Shown piece after piece: positions 17,273 to 26,325 of a DNA stretch of 40,118 nucleotides. The stretch lies in the NCBI GenBank assembly GCA_016215555.1, contig JACRJC010000055.1, positions 1-40,118 on the forward strand, given 5' to 3'. A program made the translations under genes and the position numbers. How positions within the stretch are numbered: position 1 is the first letter of the stretch; each line of letters opens with the position of its first letter. A model generated the notes under the pieces. The model was given only the letters and a program-made list of their open reading frames with translations, was not told where the DNA came from and did no database searches. The DNA comes from Rhodospirillales bacterium. Its GTDB lineage: Bacteria; Pseudomonadota; Alphaproteobacteria; Rhodospirillales; WMHbin7.

Positions 17273-17284
17273 GGGGGAAGGCTT

Positions 17285-17596
17285 TTAGACCTTCTTGGCG
17301 GTCATGCCCTTGTTGATGCGCGACTTCAAAAGCTGCGACGGGCGGAAGACCAGGACGCGCCTGGGCAGGATGGGAACTTCGGTGCCGGTCTTGGGATTGC
17401 GGCCGATCCGCTGTCCCTTCGCGCGCACGGAAAAACTGCCGAAAGAGGAAATCTTGACGGTGTCGCCCTTGGACAGGGCCAGGGACATTTCTTCCAAAAC
17501 CGTTTCGAGAAGGGCCGCCGATTCGTTGCGGGAAAGGCCGACTTCCTCGTAAATCGCTTCACTCAGCTGCGCACGGGTGATGGTTTTTTCGGACAT
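17285..17596 (-). CDS. ihfA: Integration host factor subunit alpha
   Basis: 103-residue HU/IHF-fold protein that, with IhfB, bends DNA at promoters, att sites and sigma-54 enhancers such as those used by NtrC. Features: [20 protein letters not shown], the dimer core [14 protein letters not shown] and the DNA-inserting beta-ribbon [14 protein letters not shown] with the apical proline. The length and the IhfA-specific start fit the alpha subunit rather than HU. It is located between fabH and the merR gene, a conserved position. 169 bp separate it from fabH, so it may have its own promoter. Confidence 0.95.
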   Translation of the reverse strand: MSEKTITRAQLSEAIYEEVGLSRNESAALLETVLEEMSLALSKGDTVKISSFGSFSVRAKGQRIGRNPKTGTEVPILPRRVLVFRPSQLLKSRINKGMTAKKV

Positions 17597-17765
17597 CTTT
17601 GCGGCCCCCCAGGCTCGTTCGTTCTCTGACGGTACCGCTTCGAATTAAATCAGTCAATCCCGTCAAAGGGATGTCGTGCAAGATTCAAGCGAATTTTTGC
17701 AAGAATCATGAAAACGTCGCCCTAGCGGTGCCATCCGGGGGAAGACAGGGGGTAAAAAAGGAAGA

Positions 17766-18740
17766 CTAAAACCGAACCAGGCAGGAGCCCCAGGTGAATC
17801 CTCCGCCCATGGCTTCCAGCAACAGCAGTTGGCCTTGCTTGATGCGACCGTCCTTCACCGCCTCGGCCAGGGCCAGGGGGATCGAGGCCGCCGAGGTATT
17901 GGCGTGGCGGTCTACCGTCACCACCATGCGTTCCTTGGGCAGTCCCAGCTTCCTGGCCGTTCCTTCCAGGATGCGGATATTGGCCTGATGCGGCACCACC
18001 CAGTCGATATCCGAGGCCTGGAGGCCGTTGGCGGCCAGGGCCTCGCCCACCACTTCGGCCATATTGACCACGGCATGACGAAAGACCTCGTTGCCTTTCA
18101 TGCGCACACAGCCGGTGGTTTTGGTCGAGGAGGGCCCGCCATCGACATAGAGTAGGTCGTAATGCCTGCCATCCGAATGCAGATGCGACGACAAGATGCC
18201 GCGGTCGGCGCTGGTTCCCTGCCCCTCACCCGCCTTCAGCACCACGGCCCCGGCGCCGTCGCCGAACAGCACGCACGTGCCACGGTCCTGCCAATCGAGA
18301 ATGCGCGAGAAGGTTTCGGCGCCGATGACCAGCGCGGTCTTGACCTGGCCCGATTTGATGAAATTGTCGGCGGTGGCCAGCGCGTAAATAAAGCCCGAAC
18401 AAACGGCCTGCAGATCGAAGGCGAAGCCCTTGGTCATGCCCAGGCGGGCCTGCACCCTGGCGGCGGTGGCCGGGAAAGTATGGTCGGGGGTGGCGGTGCC
18501 GACAATGATCAGATCGAGATCGGCGCCGGTCAGGCCGGCATTGGCCAAGGCTTCCTTGGCGGCTTCATAAGCCAGATCCGAGGTGGTTTCGCCCTCGGCG
18601 GCGATATAGCGCTGGCGAATGCCCGAACGCTCGACGATCCAGGCGTCGGTGGTATCGACCGACTTTTCCAGTTCCTGATTGGTGACGATGCGCGCGGGCA
18701 GATAGGAACCGACACCGACGATCTGGGAGCGAAGGGTCAT
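17766..18740 (-). CDS. fabH: 3-oxoacyl-ACP synthase III (FabH)
   Basis: Initiating condensing enzyme of type II fatty-acid synthesis, joining acetyl-CoA to malonyl-ACP. The catalytic triad is complete: C114 in [10 protein letters not shown]251 in [10 protein letters not shown] and N281 in HANTSAAS. The C-terminus [13 protein letters not shown] is typical. 324 residues from the ATG at 18740, which shares one base with the plsX stop; a GTG one codon upstream is a poorer choice. It is part of the rpmF-plsX-fabH block and probably translationally coupled to plsX. Confidence 0.96.
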   Translation of the reverse strand: MTLRSQIVGVGSYLPARIVTNQELEKSVDTTDAWIVERSGIRQRYIAAEGETTSDLAYEAAKEALANAGLTGADLDLIIVGTATPDHTFPATAARVQARLGMTKGFAFDLQAVCSGFIYALATADNFIKSGQVKTALVIGAETFSRILDWQDRGTCVLFGDGAGAVVLKAGEGQGTSADRGILSSHLHSDGRHYDLLYVDGGPSSTKTTGCVRMKGNEVFRHAVVNMAEVVGEALAANGLQASDIDWVVPHQANIRILEGTARKLGLPKERMVVTVDRHANTSAASIPLALAEAVKDGRIKQGQLLLLEAMGGGFTWGSCLVRF

Positions 18741-19789
18741 CACAGCGCCGCCAATTGCGGCTGTCCGTTGGGCTCTTCGGCCAGATGGGCCAGCTCTTCC
18801 TTGATCTTGTCGTTGAAGCCCTGGCTGGCCAGATCGATGGCGACGCCGATGGCGTTGGCAAAGCCCAAAGCATCGGTGCCGCCGTGGCTTTTGACCGTGA
18901 TGCCGTTCAGCCCCAGGAACATCGCCCCGTTATAGCGCCGGGGGTCGGCCCGCATCTTCAGGCGGTGCAGAGCCGAACGGGCAAAGAGATAGCCCAGCTT
19001 GGCCATCCAGGAATTGGACAGCGATTCCTTCAGGAAATGCGAGAACATCTTGGCCGTGCCCTCGACCGTCTTCAGGGCCACATTGCCCGTGAAACCATCG
19101 GTAACGACGACATCGACCGTGCCGGCGCCGAGATCGGTTCCCTCGACAAAACCGTGGAAACTCAGGTGCATATGGTGCGACTTTAAGACTGAATGTGCGG
19201 TCTTGACGGCGCTGTTGCCCTTCAAATCCTCGGAACCGACATTCAGGATGCCGACGCTGGGCTGGTCGATGCCCAGGACCAGGCGGCAAAAGACCTCGCC
19301 CATGATGGCGAACTCGACCAGATTGTTGGCGTTGCAATCGACATTGGCGCCCAGATCCAGCATCACGGTCTCGCCGCGCTGGGTGGGGAACAGGCCGGCG
19401 ATGGCGGGGCGGTCGATGCCGGGCACTGTGCGCAAGACGAATTTGGCCACCGCCATCAAGGCGCCGGTATTGCCGGCCGAAACGACGCCCGCCGCCTCGC
19501 CCCTGGAGACGGCATCGATGGCCAGCCACATGCTGGATTTGCGGCCCGTGCGCAGCACCTGCGACGGCCTGTCATCGCCCGAGACGGCGTCGGGAGCATG
19601 GCGGATGGAGCAGACCTGAGCCGCGGCCTTATGCTTGGCCAACAGCTCGGTCAGGCGCGCCTCGTCACCGAAAAGCAGGAAACGGGCCTTGGGAAAACGC
19701 TTGGCGGCGATGGCAACGCCCTCAACCACCATATCGGGGGCATGATCGCCTCCCATGGCGTCGAGAGCCAGAACCACGTCGCTGGACAA
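18740..19789 (-). CDS. plsX: Phosphate acyltransferase PlsX
   Basis: Makes acyl-phosphate from acyl-ACP for phospholipid synthesis. The N-terminus [18 protein letters not shown] is the family hallmark; the core contains the glycine-rich [13 protein letters not shown] and the [12 protein letters not shown] segment. 349 residues, full length. The start is a TTG at 19789 with AGGGGAG upstream; no ATG is available at the family start position. It lies 22 bp after rpmF and overlaps fabH, linking ribosome, phospholipid and fatty-acid synthesis in one transcript. Confidence 0.96.
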   Translation of the reverse strand: MSSDVVLALDAMGGDHAPDMVVEGVAIAAKRFPKARFLLFGDEARLTELLAKHKAAAQVCSIRHAPDAVSGDDRPSQVLRTGRKSSMWLAIDAVSRGEAAGVVSAGNTGALMAVAKFVLRTVPGIDRPAIAGLFPTQRGETVMLDLGANVDCNANNLVEFAIMGEVFCRLVLGIDQPSVGILNVGSEDLKGNSAVKTAHSVLKSHHMHLSFHGFVEGTDLGAGTVDVVVTDGFTGNVALKTVEGTAKMFSHFLKESLSNSWMAKLGYLFARSALHRLKMRADPRRYNGAMFLGLNGITVKSHGGTDALGFANAIGVAIDLASQGFNDKIKEELAHLAEEPNGQPQLAAL

Positions 19790-19811
19790 GCTGTCTTCTC
19801 CCCTGTGGGAA

Positions 19812-20000
19812 TCAGGCGGCCGAGGCGGAATCGCCCATCACTTGACGGCCGTCATAATGGCCGCAAGAGGGGCACAAATGGTGCGGGCGCTTCATCTCGC
19901 CGCAGTTCGGGCATTCGGCCAGCGACTGCGGCTTCAGACCATCATGGGCCCGGCGCATATTGCGGCGCGACTTCGAGGTTTTCTTTTTAGGTACGGCCAT
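19812..20000 (-). CDS. rpmF: 50S ribosomal protein L32
   Basis: 62 residues starting [20 protein letters not shown], the standard L32 start. The zinc ribbon is intact (CPNC and CPSC), so this is the zinc-binding form rather than the cysteine-less paralogue. It precedes plsX and follows the DUF177/YceD gene, the usual arrangement. A hairpin in its leader (20017-20055) could tune its expression. Confidence 0.97.
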   Translation of the reverse strand: MAVPKKKTSKSRRNMRRAHDGLKPQSLAECPNCGEMKRPHHLCPSCGHYDGRQVMGDSASAA

Positions 20001-20016
20001 CTGTCATCTCTCGAGC

Positions 20017-20055
20017 AAAAAGGGAACGCTCCGAAGCTGTCGGGCATCCGGAGCG
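20017..20055 (-). terminator. Terminator-like hairpin or attenuator ahead of rpmF
   Basis: On the minus strand CGCTCCG (20055-20049) and CGGAGCG (20033-20027) form a 7-bp stem with a 15-base loop, followed by TTCCCTTTTT. A competing pairing, GGGC just upstream with GCCC inside the loop, would disrupt the stem. It could terminate part of the transcription from the DUF177 gene or act as an attenuator for rpmF. The stem is short, so this is tentative. Confidence 0.4.
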
Positions 20056-20113
20056 GAGCCCGTCTTCTTATAGGAAAACCCCGCACAGGGCAAGGGCGCC
20101 TTGACCAGAACTA

Positions 20114-20668
20114 TTACACTTTTTTGCCCAACTTGTCCTGCAACTTCGAAAGCTTCGCAAAGGGGCTGTTTTCCGGGCCGGGCTCCTTGGCCGCCCAGGG
20201 GCTGTTTTCCAGGCTGGCGCCCGGCTTCCTGGGAAAGGGTTCGAGGGACAGGGCCAATTCCTCGGCCACCGCCTCGCCGGCATCGATCCTGCCATGCTCG
20301 ATGGGGTCGGGCTCGTCCTCGGCCTCGGCATCGATGTCGATTTCCGGCAAGATCACCGCGCGGATCTTGGCCAGCGCCTCGTCATCTCCGTATAACCTTG
20401 AGAATTCAACATTAATTTCCGCAGGCACGGGTTCCAGCGTGACCACGCAGGCCTGCGACAGGCTGGCTTCAAAACGGGCCTCGAGCAAAAAGAGATCCTT
20501 GGCTTGGGTCAGGCGCAGGCTGGCCCGCAACCTGTCCAGGGCCAGCAGATCGAAGCGCTGGGCCAGCCTGGCCCGTTCCTCCGGCGAGGCCTCGATCTCC
20601 ATGGTCAGACCCGACGGGGGGATGTCCATCACCGCGATCAGACGGGAAAATTCGGGGGAAATGTTCAT
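20114..20668 (-). CDS. DUF177 (YceD-type) protein
   Basis: 184 residues. The central motif ACVVTLEPVPAEINVEF, including the conserved cysteine, followed by an acidic segment (DIDAEAEDEPDPIEHG) and AGEAVAEELALSLEPFPRKPGA, matches the DUF177/YceD family that almost always sits next to rpmF. Plant and bacterial members have been linked to 23S rRNA accumulation. Its ATG overlaps the stop of the upstream gene (ATGA), and rpmF follows after a 113-bp leader. Confidence 0.9.
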   Translation of the reverse strand: MNISPEFSRLIAVMDIPPSGLTMEIEASPEERARLAQRFDLLALDRLRASLRLTQAKDLFLLEARFEASLSQACVVTLEPVPAEINVEFSRLYGDDEALAKIRAVILPEIDIDAEAEDEPDPIEHGRIDAGEAVAEELALSLEPFPRKPGASLENSPWAAKEPGPENSPFAKLSKLQDKLGKKV

Positions 20669-21192
20669 GGCGACGCCTTCAACGGGGTGGGAATGGGCGG
20701 AAATTCACCTTCGGCAACAGCTTCCCGGCCCCAGGCGGCGGCCACATACTCGGCCAGCAGGGCCAGATGGGCCGCCTCGGCGGCCTTCTTGGCGAACAAA
20801 TTTCGGTCCAGCGCCGCCATCAAAGCCGGCTTGTCTTTGTCTACTAAAGCATTGCGATAGGCTTCGCTGCGTCCGAAGAAGTCCTGGGCCAGCGACTTGA
20901 CTCGGGCTCCGATGCGGATGTCGCTGGCCCCCAGCTCGCGCAGATTGACCTCCATATCGTCGAACATAAGGTCGAACAAGGATTGAGCGGCCTGGGGCTG
21001 GGTTTGGCTCAGAGCGTCCATGACCAGGAAGGCATGCAAGACCAGCAGATCGAACCGTCCCTCGGGCGAGTCGGGCACGCCCAGGGAGGCATAGAAAACC
21101 GGCTCGCGGGCGCGGGCGACGATGCGGCCGTAAAGGGCGACCGTCCCGGCATCGGGCCCCCGACGGCCAAAAAGACGCTTGAGCAGCGACAT
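20665..21192 (-). CDS. Ubiquinol-cytochrome c chaperone (CBP3/UQCC1-like)
   Basis: 175 residues of the Ubiq_cyt_C_chap family, homologous to mitochondrial Cbp3, which assists cytochrome b/bc1 assembly. Recognisable features are the FYASLGVPDSPEGRFDLLVLHAFLVMDAL segment and FDDMEVNLRELGASDIRIGARVKSLAQDFFGR. It is mostly alpha-helical without a membrane segment. Its stop overlaps the DUF177 start. It is divergent from bamE with a 68-bp gap, the usual alphaproteobacterial context. Confidence 0.9.
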   Translation of the reverse strand: MSLLKRLFGRRGPDAGTVALYGRIVARAREPVFYASLGVPDSPEGRFDLLVLHAFLVMDALSQTQPQAAQSLFDLMFDDMEVNLRELGASDIRIGARVKSLAQDFFGRSEAYRNALVDKDKPALMAALDRNLFAKKAAEAAHLALLAEYVAAAWGREAVAEGEFPPIPTPLKASP

Positions 21193-21260
21193 GGTTCCAT
21201 TCTGAAAAGGAATGCACTATCTTCTGCTCAATATCGGCTCATCCGCCTTCGGTCGTCAAC

Positions 21261-21707
21261 ATGCGCCCTGTCTTCGCCTGCCTTCTTCTTTCCGCCTTGC
21301 TGGCCGTAGCGGCCTGCCAGCCCATCGTCGATGTGCGCGGCAATCTGCCCAACGAGGAACAATTGGCCCTGGTCAAGCCCGGTGACGTCAGCAAGGAAGA
21401 CGTCCAGGCCATGCTGGGCACGCCGTCCTCGGTCGGCGTCTTCGACGACGAGATATGGTACTATATCAGCGCCAAGACCGAGCAGACGGCCTTCTTCAAG
21501 CCCAAGGAAATCGATCGCAGGGTGATCGCCATCAGTTTCGACGGCAAGGGCATCGTCAAGGAAGTGCGTAATCTGGGCATGCAGGACGGCAAGGTCGTCA
21601 AGCCGGTCGAGCGCATCACGCCCACCGCCGGCAATGAGATGACCTTCATTGAACAGGTGTTCGGCAATGTCGGACGCTTCTCGGACAAGACCAAGGCCGC
21701 GAAATAA
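21261..21707 (+). CDS. bamE: Outer-membrane assembly lipoprotein BamE (SmpA/OmlA family)
   Basis: 148 residues. A signal peptide ends in a lipobox with acylated cysteine C19 (LAVAAC). The mature part has the BamE fold pattern: VKPGDVSKEDVQAMLGTPSSVG, then WYYISAKTEQTAFFKPKEIDRRVIAISFD. It is a small accessory lipoprotein of the BAM complex that inserts beta-barrel proteins into the outer membrane. It is convergent with the downstream glycosyltransferase gene, only 3 bp between stop codons, and no clear terminator is visible. Confidence 0.92.
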   Translation: MRPVFACLLLSALLAVAACQPIVDVRGNLPNEEQLALVKPGDVSKEDVQAMLGTPSSVGVFDDEIWYYISAKTEQTAFFKPKEIDRRVIAISFDGKGIVKEVRNLGMQDGKVVKPVERITPTAGNEMTFIEQVFGNVGRFSDKTKAAK

Positions 21708-21710
21708 CGC

Positions 21711-23483
21711 CTACCCCCTCGCCGTTTTTTCCAGGAAATCTTCCAGCGCCCGCACGGGTGCAGTGTCGTCGTACAGACGTCCCTGCCCGGCCCTGATGCG
21801 TTCGCGGACCTCGGCATTGAAACCGGCATCCGTGCCCAGGCGCACCGCGATGGCGGCATAGTTTTCCAAATCGGATGCGATGCAATCGTCCAGGCCGAGA
21901 AGTTTCAGCATCGCAAAGGCATGACGCCCCCGCATCAGATTGCTGGGCAGCGTCACAATCGGCAAGGCCCGCGACAGGGCTTCCAGCGCCGTATTGCCGC
22001 CCGACCAGCCGATGCTGTCGAGAAAGACGTCGCAAGCGCCGTTCAGTTGCAGATAATCCGTCCATTCCTGCCAGGGCAGGAAGACCAGATGCCGGGAAGG
22101 GTCCAAGCCTTGCGACCTGAACACGCCCTCCAGCCTGGCCTGGAAGCGCCGGTTGTCGAGATGGCGCGTCTTGTGCTGGATGAAAACGAAGCGAGCCTTT
22201 TCGATCCTGGCGGCGATGGCGGGAAAGACGCGGTCGAATTGGGGCAGATATTTCTGAAGCGCCTGGCAGCACAGATAAACCGGCCCCTCGCCCGGCAAGC
22301 CGAAATCCTGGCGGGTCTTGGTTTGCGGATATGCGGGCGGGCGGTAGGCAAAGGACAGATTGGGCAGGCGCACCAGCTTTTCGGAGTAATGCGCCTCGCC
22401 GCCCTCGGGCTCCATCAGGCCGCTGGTCAGGAAATAATCGATGCTGGGCAGGCCGGTGGTGACCGGATGGCCCATGGCGACGGCCTGCGTGGGCGCCAGC
22501 CTTAGCGCCGCCAGGGCCTGACCGCGCCCATCCATGCCGATGTCGGGATAGATCAGCACGTCCAGATCGTCGTCGCGGATGCGTCTGGCCGTATCGTCCA
22601 GCTTGCCGCGCAGATCGCGGAACTGATCGCACATGCCGGCCAAACTCCTTGTCGAGGCGTCCGGCGTGCCGCCGGTCAGATAGCCATGCACGATGAAGCG
22701 CTTGCGGTCGAGATGGCGGACCCAGCCGCCGAACAGAAGGGCGATGGTGTGGCTGGTGAAATAGGACGAGGCGAAGCCGACGCGAATGCGCCGATCGGAT
22801 CGCGCCGCAAAGGGCATGGCGGCAATCGGCTTGGCGAGATCGGGCAGCCAGGCCGCCATGACGCGCGAAACCAGACGGCCGTAAAGTTCCTGGATCGGCT
22901 TGTCGTCTTGCCCCTGATAAGCCAGTTCGAAATTGGTTCGCGTCATTAGGCCCGGAACATGCGCCTCGGCCTCGGCGGGCGTTTTCGGCAGGATCGAGGC
23001 TTCCAGAGCGGCGATGCCCGACAGCAGACGCCGGCGCCAGACGGCGATCTCGCCCGGGTTCATATAGACCCGGGGCAGCAGGCGGTTGACCATCCAGCGC
23101 GAGGGAGCGTGCTGGGGATCGGCCAGATAGGCGTTCAAAAAAGTGTCGCGCGCCGCCTCGATATCACCCAGCCCCAGAAAGACCAGGGCCAGATTGAATT
23201 GCGCCTTGGCGTCCTGCGGACGGCCCACGGCCTCGCCGGCCAGGGCCTGGGCGAAATCGATGGCCAGAGCCTCGTCCTCGGGAGCCAGGGCATAGGCCTG
23301 CTTGAGCAACGAAGCCGCATATTCGAACTGCTTGGCCATCAAGGCCAGGCGGCCCATGCCGTGCAGCGCCGGAACCTCCTTGGGATCGCGGTCCAGCGCC
23401 GCGGCGAAGGCGGCTTGCGCGCCCGCCACGTCGCCCGCCTTCATCTTCTCCCAGCCAGCAGCGGTCGTCACCATTTCCCCCAT
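21711..23483 (-). CDS. TPR-containing O-GlcNAc-transferase-like protein (SPINDLY/GT41 type)
   Basis: 590 residues. About three tetratricopeptide repeats occupy residues 8-130 (AGAQAAFAAALDRDP, AASLLKQAYALAPED, AARDTFLNAYLADP). The remainder is a GT41-type GT-B domain, with RIRVGFASSYFTSHTIALL at about 240, then MGHPVTTGLPSIDYFLTS, HYSEKLVRLPN and a C-terminal donor-binding region with FLDSIGWSGGNTALEALS. Such bacterial proteins are thought to glycosylate proteins, flagellin among the candidates, but the acceptor is unknown. The start ATG at 23483 directly abuts a terminator-like hairpin behind hppA; an ATG three codons later is an alternative. Confidence 0.85.
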   Translation of the reverse strand: MGEMVTTAAGWEKMKAGDVAGAQAAFAAALDRDPKEVPALHGMGRLALMAKQFEYAASLLKQAYALAPEDEALAIDFAQALAGEAVGRPQDAKAQFNLALVFLGLGDIEAARDTFLNAYLADPQHAPSRWMVNRLLPRVYMNPGEIAVWRRRLLSGIAALEASILPKTPAEAEAHVPGLMTRTNFELAYQGQDDKPIQELYGRLVSRVMAAWLPDLAKPIAAMPFAARSDRRIRVGFASSYFTSHTIALLFGGWVRHLDRKRFIVHGYLTGGTPDASTRSLAGMCDQFRDLRGKLDDTARRIRDDDLDVLIYPDIGMDGRGQALAALRLAPTQAVAMGHPVTTGLPSIDYFLTSGLMEPEGGEAHYSEKLVRLPNLSFAYRPPAYPQTKTRQDFGLPGEGPVYLCCQALQKYLPQFDRVFPAIAARIEKARFVFIQHKTRHLDNRRFQARLEGVFRSQGLDPSRHLVFLPWQEWTDYLQLNGACDVFLDSIGWSGGNTALEALSRALPIVTLPSNLMRGRHAFAMLKLLGLDDCIASDLENYAAIAVRLGTDAGFNAEVRERIRAGQGRLYDDTAPVRALEDFLEKTARG

Positions 23484-23518
23484 AGAAAAGCCCCGGAACC
23501 TTGCGGCTCCGGGGCTTT
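23484..23518 (-). terminator. Terminator hairpin behind hppA
   Basis: On the minus strand AAAGCCCCGGA (23518-23508) pairs perfectly with TCCGGGGCTTT (23497-23487) around a 10-base loop, followed by TCT. It lies 21 bp after the hppA stop. The 11-bp GC-rich stem is convincing; the T-run is short. It ends directly at the start codon of the glycosyltransferase gene. Confidence 0.75.
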
Positions 23519-23539
23519 CCCGTCAAGCATTTACCAAGA

Positions 23540-25618
23540 TTACGCAGCAACCATGGCCAGCAACAGAATGGCCACGATGTTGATGATCTTGATCATCGGG
23601 TTGACGGCGGGACCGGCGGTGTCCTTGTACGGATCGCCGACCGTGTCGCCGGTGACGGCGGCCTTGTGGGCGTCAGAGCCCTTGCCGCCGAAATGGCCGT
23701 CCTCGATATACTTCTTGGCATTGTCCCAAGCGCCGCCGCCCGAGGTCATCGAGATGGCGACGAAGAGACCGGTGACGATCGTGCCCATCAGCATGGCGCC
23801 CAGCGTCACGAAGGCGTGGGCCTGGCCCGCCACCAACAGAATGACGAAGTAGACCACGATGGGGGCGAAGACCGGCAGCATCGAGGGCACGATCATTTCG
23901 CGGATCGCCGCCTTGGTCAGCATGTCGACGGCTTTGCCGTAGTCGGGCTTGCCGGTGCCTTCCATGATTCCGGGGATTTCCTTGAACTGACGGCGCACCT
24001 CGATCACCACCGCACCGGCGGCGCGGCCGACGGCCATCATGCCCATCGAGCCGAACAGGTAGGGCAGCATGCCGCCCAGGAACAGGCCGATGACCACATA
24101 GGGGTCGGACAGCTCGAAGTTGATCTGAAGCTGCGGAAAATAATGCTTCAGGTCTTCGGTGTAGGCGGCGAACAGCACCAGGGCGGCCAGACCGGCCGAA
24201 CCGATGGCGTAGCCCTTGGTGACGGCCTTGGTGGTGTTGCCCACGGCGTCCAGCGCGTCGGTGATCTTGCGGATGTCCTTGGGCATGTCGCTCATTTCGG
24301 CGATGCCGCCCGCATTGTCCGTGACCGGGCCGTAGGCGTCCAGGGCCACGACCATGCCGGCCAGGGCCAGCATGGTGGTCGCCGAGATGGCGATGCCGAA
24401 CAGGCCGGCCATCGTGTAGGCCACGATAATGCCGCCCGAAATCACCAGAACCGGCAGCGCCGTCGATTCCATCGACACGGCCAGACCCTGAATGACGTTG
24501 GTGCCATGGCCGGTGACCGAGGAATTGGCGATGCTGGTCACGGGACGATAGCCCGTGCCGGTGTAATATTCGGTGATCCACACGATCAGGCCGGTCACCA
24601 GCAGACCGATGAGGGCGCAGATGTAAAGGTCGCGCCCGGTGAAGGTAAAGCCGCCCAGGGGCGACGAGAAACCGACCATCACATAGATCGACACCCCGAC
24701 CAGCGCCGCCGAAATGACGCCGGTGGCGATCAGGCCCTTGTACAGGGCCTTCATGATGTTGTTGTCGGCCGAGAGCTTGACGAAGAAGGTGCCGATCACC
24801 GAGGCCGGAATGCAGACGCCGGCGATGACCAGCGGCAGCATCATCAACGAAGCCATGGCTTCGCCGGTGAAGAAGATGGTGGCCAGAAGCATGGTGGCGA
24901 CGATGGTCACGGCATAGGTTTCGAACAAGTCGGCAGCCATGCCGGCGCAGTCGCCCACATTGTCGCCCACATTGTCGGCGATGACGGCGGGGTTGCGGGG
25001 ATCGTCCTCGGGAATGCCGGCTTCGACCTTGCCGACCAGGTCGGCGCCGACGTCGGCGCCCTTGGTGAAGATGCCGCCGCCCAAACGGGCGAAGATCGAA
25101 ATCAAGGAAGCGCCGAAGGACAGGGCGACCAGGGCCTCCATGATGTCGCGGGTTTCACCCGGCATCCAGGCCGACAGAACGCCGAAGTAGCCGGCGACGC
25201 CCAGAATGCCGAGACCGACCACCAGCAGACCGGTGATGGCGCCCGACTTGAAGGCGATGTCCAGCGCATATTGCATGCCGCCGGTGCGGGCGGCGTCGGC
25301 GGTGCGCACATTGGCGCGAACCGAGATGTTCATGCCGATATAACCGGCGGCGCCGGAAAGCAGCGAGCCGATCACGAAGCCGATGGCGACGTGAACGCCA
25401 AGGCGCCAAGCGATCAGAACCGCGATGACCACGCCGACGATGGCGATGGTGCGATATTGGCGGTTGAGGTAGGCGCTAGCGCCTTCTTGAACGGCGGCGG
25501 CGATTTGCTGCATGCGTTCGTTGCCGGCCGAGGCCGCCAGAATCGATTTGGTGGCATAAGCGCCGTAAGCCAGCGCAAGCAGGCCACAAGCGATCACCAA
25601 TAAAAAGGCTGTCGACAT
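23540..25618 (-). CDS. hppA: Proton-translocating membrane pyrophosphatase, K+-independent type
   Basis: Hydrolyses cytoplasmic pyrophosphate and pumps protons across the membrane. 692 residues with many membrane helices. Catalytic segments are intact: [22 protein letters not shown] (about 180-201), [21 protein letters not shown] (215-235) and [18 protein letters not shown] (426-442). The motif GNTTKA has K464, where K+-dependent enzymes carry alanine, so this is the K+-independent, proton-pumping class. Start ATG at 25618 ([10 protein letters not shown]); an in-frame start 23 codons upstream is not preferred. It is preceded by a 242-bp non-coding region that should hold its promoter, and followed by a hairpin terminator. 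Confidence 0.96.
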   Translation of the reverse strand: MSTAFLLVIACGLLALAYGAYATKSILAASAGNERMQQIAAAVQEGASAYLNRQYRTIAIVGVVIAVLIAWRLGVHVAIGFVIGSLLSGAAGYIGMNISVRANVRTADAARTGGMQYALDIAFKSGAITGLLVVGLGILGVAGYFGVLSAWMPGETRDIMEALVALSFGASLISIFARLGGGIFTKGADVGADLVGKVEAGIPEDDPRNPAVIADNVGDNVGDCAGMAADLFETYAVTIVATMLLATIFFTGEAMASLMMLPLVIAGVCIPASVIGTFFVKLSADNNIMKALYKGLIATGVISAALVGVSIYVMVGFSSPLGGFTFTGRDLYICALIGLLVTGLIVWITEYYTGTGYRPVTSIANSSVTGHGTNVIQGLAVSMESTALPVLVISGGIIVAYTMAGLFGIAISATTMLALAGMVVALDAYGPVTDNAGGIAEMSDMPKDIRKITDALDAVGNTTKAVTKGYAIGSAGLAALVLFAAYTEDLKHYFPQLQINFELSDPYVVIGLFLGGMLPYLFGSMGMMAVGRAAGAVVIEVRRQFKEIPGIMEGTGKPDYGKAVDMLTKAAIREMIVPSMLPVFAPIVVYFVILLVAGQAHAFVTLGAMLMGTIVTGLFVAISMTSGGGAWDNAKKYIEDGHFGGKGSDAHKAAVTGDTVGDPYKDTAGPAVNPMIKIINIVAILLLAMVAA

Positions 25619-25860
25619 GGTTGTTTGTTCCCAGAGCGAGTTAAGATCGGAAGAACTGCGTATCCCCAGTCTGAACGCCCGCCGCAAGGGGGGCTCAGAG
25701 CGGGGCGAATGTGCCAGATTGGCCAGGCTCGCGCAACACGACTCTTATAAAAATGGAGGGGGGATTCCCACACGATGGGGTGGTTACGCTGCGGAAATCC
25801 AAAGATTTCTGTACATTACAAAATTAGAATTTACGCATACGTAACGCAAATATTTTCGAT

Positions 25861-26301
25861 TTACCGCTCGAATATCTCGATCACCAGCACATCGGTGACG
25901 ACTCCGGGCCCCAAGACCTTGGCGACTCCCGCCATCATACGCGGCTTTAGCTGCGTCAGATCGGTCGTCCGGCGATCCTTCAAATGATTGGGCAGGACAT
26001 TGTGCAAATCGGTGAGCAGAATATCACGGATCTTGGGTTCCATCGCCTTGACCTTCCTGAAACCCTCATCCGTAGTCTCGAGGCGCAGCGTCATATAGAC
26101 CTGCCTTGGTTTTTGGTCGGGAATGAAGACGGGAATCGACAAGGCCTCCATGTCGATATAGGTCGCCTTCTTCACCGGCGGCGGCGCGGCTTCGGATTTG
26201 ACGTTTTTGGCGAAGGGGCCGATGCCGAAGACGACCATGGCGCCGATGGCGCCGCCGCCGAGAAGAATCAGCACGGCGACCAGAATAAGCAGCTTTTTCA
26301 T
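25861..26301 (-). CDS. fliL: FliL-like flagellar basal-body protein
   Basis: 146 residues. An N-terminal membrane anchor (about 4-26) is followed by a short linker with PPP and a periplasmic domain: YIDMEALSIPVFIPDQKPRQVYMTLRLE, then MEPKIRDILLTDLHN and VLVIEIFER at the end. This matches FliL, a stator-associated protein that supports flagellar torque, although FliL-like proteins of other function exist. No other flagellar genes are nearby; a stand-alone fliL after thiL is an arrangement I have met in related genomes. It begins 24 bp after the thiL stop. Confidence 0.8.
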   Translation of the reverse strand: MKKLLILVAVLILLGGGAIGAMVVFGIGPFAKNVKSEAAPPPVKKATYIDMEALSIPVFIPDQKPRQVYMTLRLETTDEGFRKVKAMEPKIRDILLTDLHNVLPNHLKDRRTTDLTQLKPRMMAGVAKVLGPGVVTDVLVIEIFER

Positions 26302-26325
26302 GTTCCACCCACTTGCCTTATCAGA

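Noticed and set aside
23501-25603. 700-codon open frame opposite hppA, with smaller ones opposite glyA, icmF and ntrY
   Set aside because: These are antisense shadows caused by high GC and codon bias. They are rich in His, Gly, Gln and Asp, have no domain signatures, and the opposite strands carry unmistakable genes.
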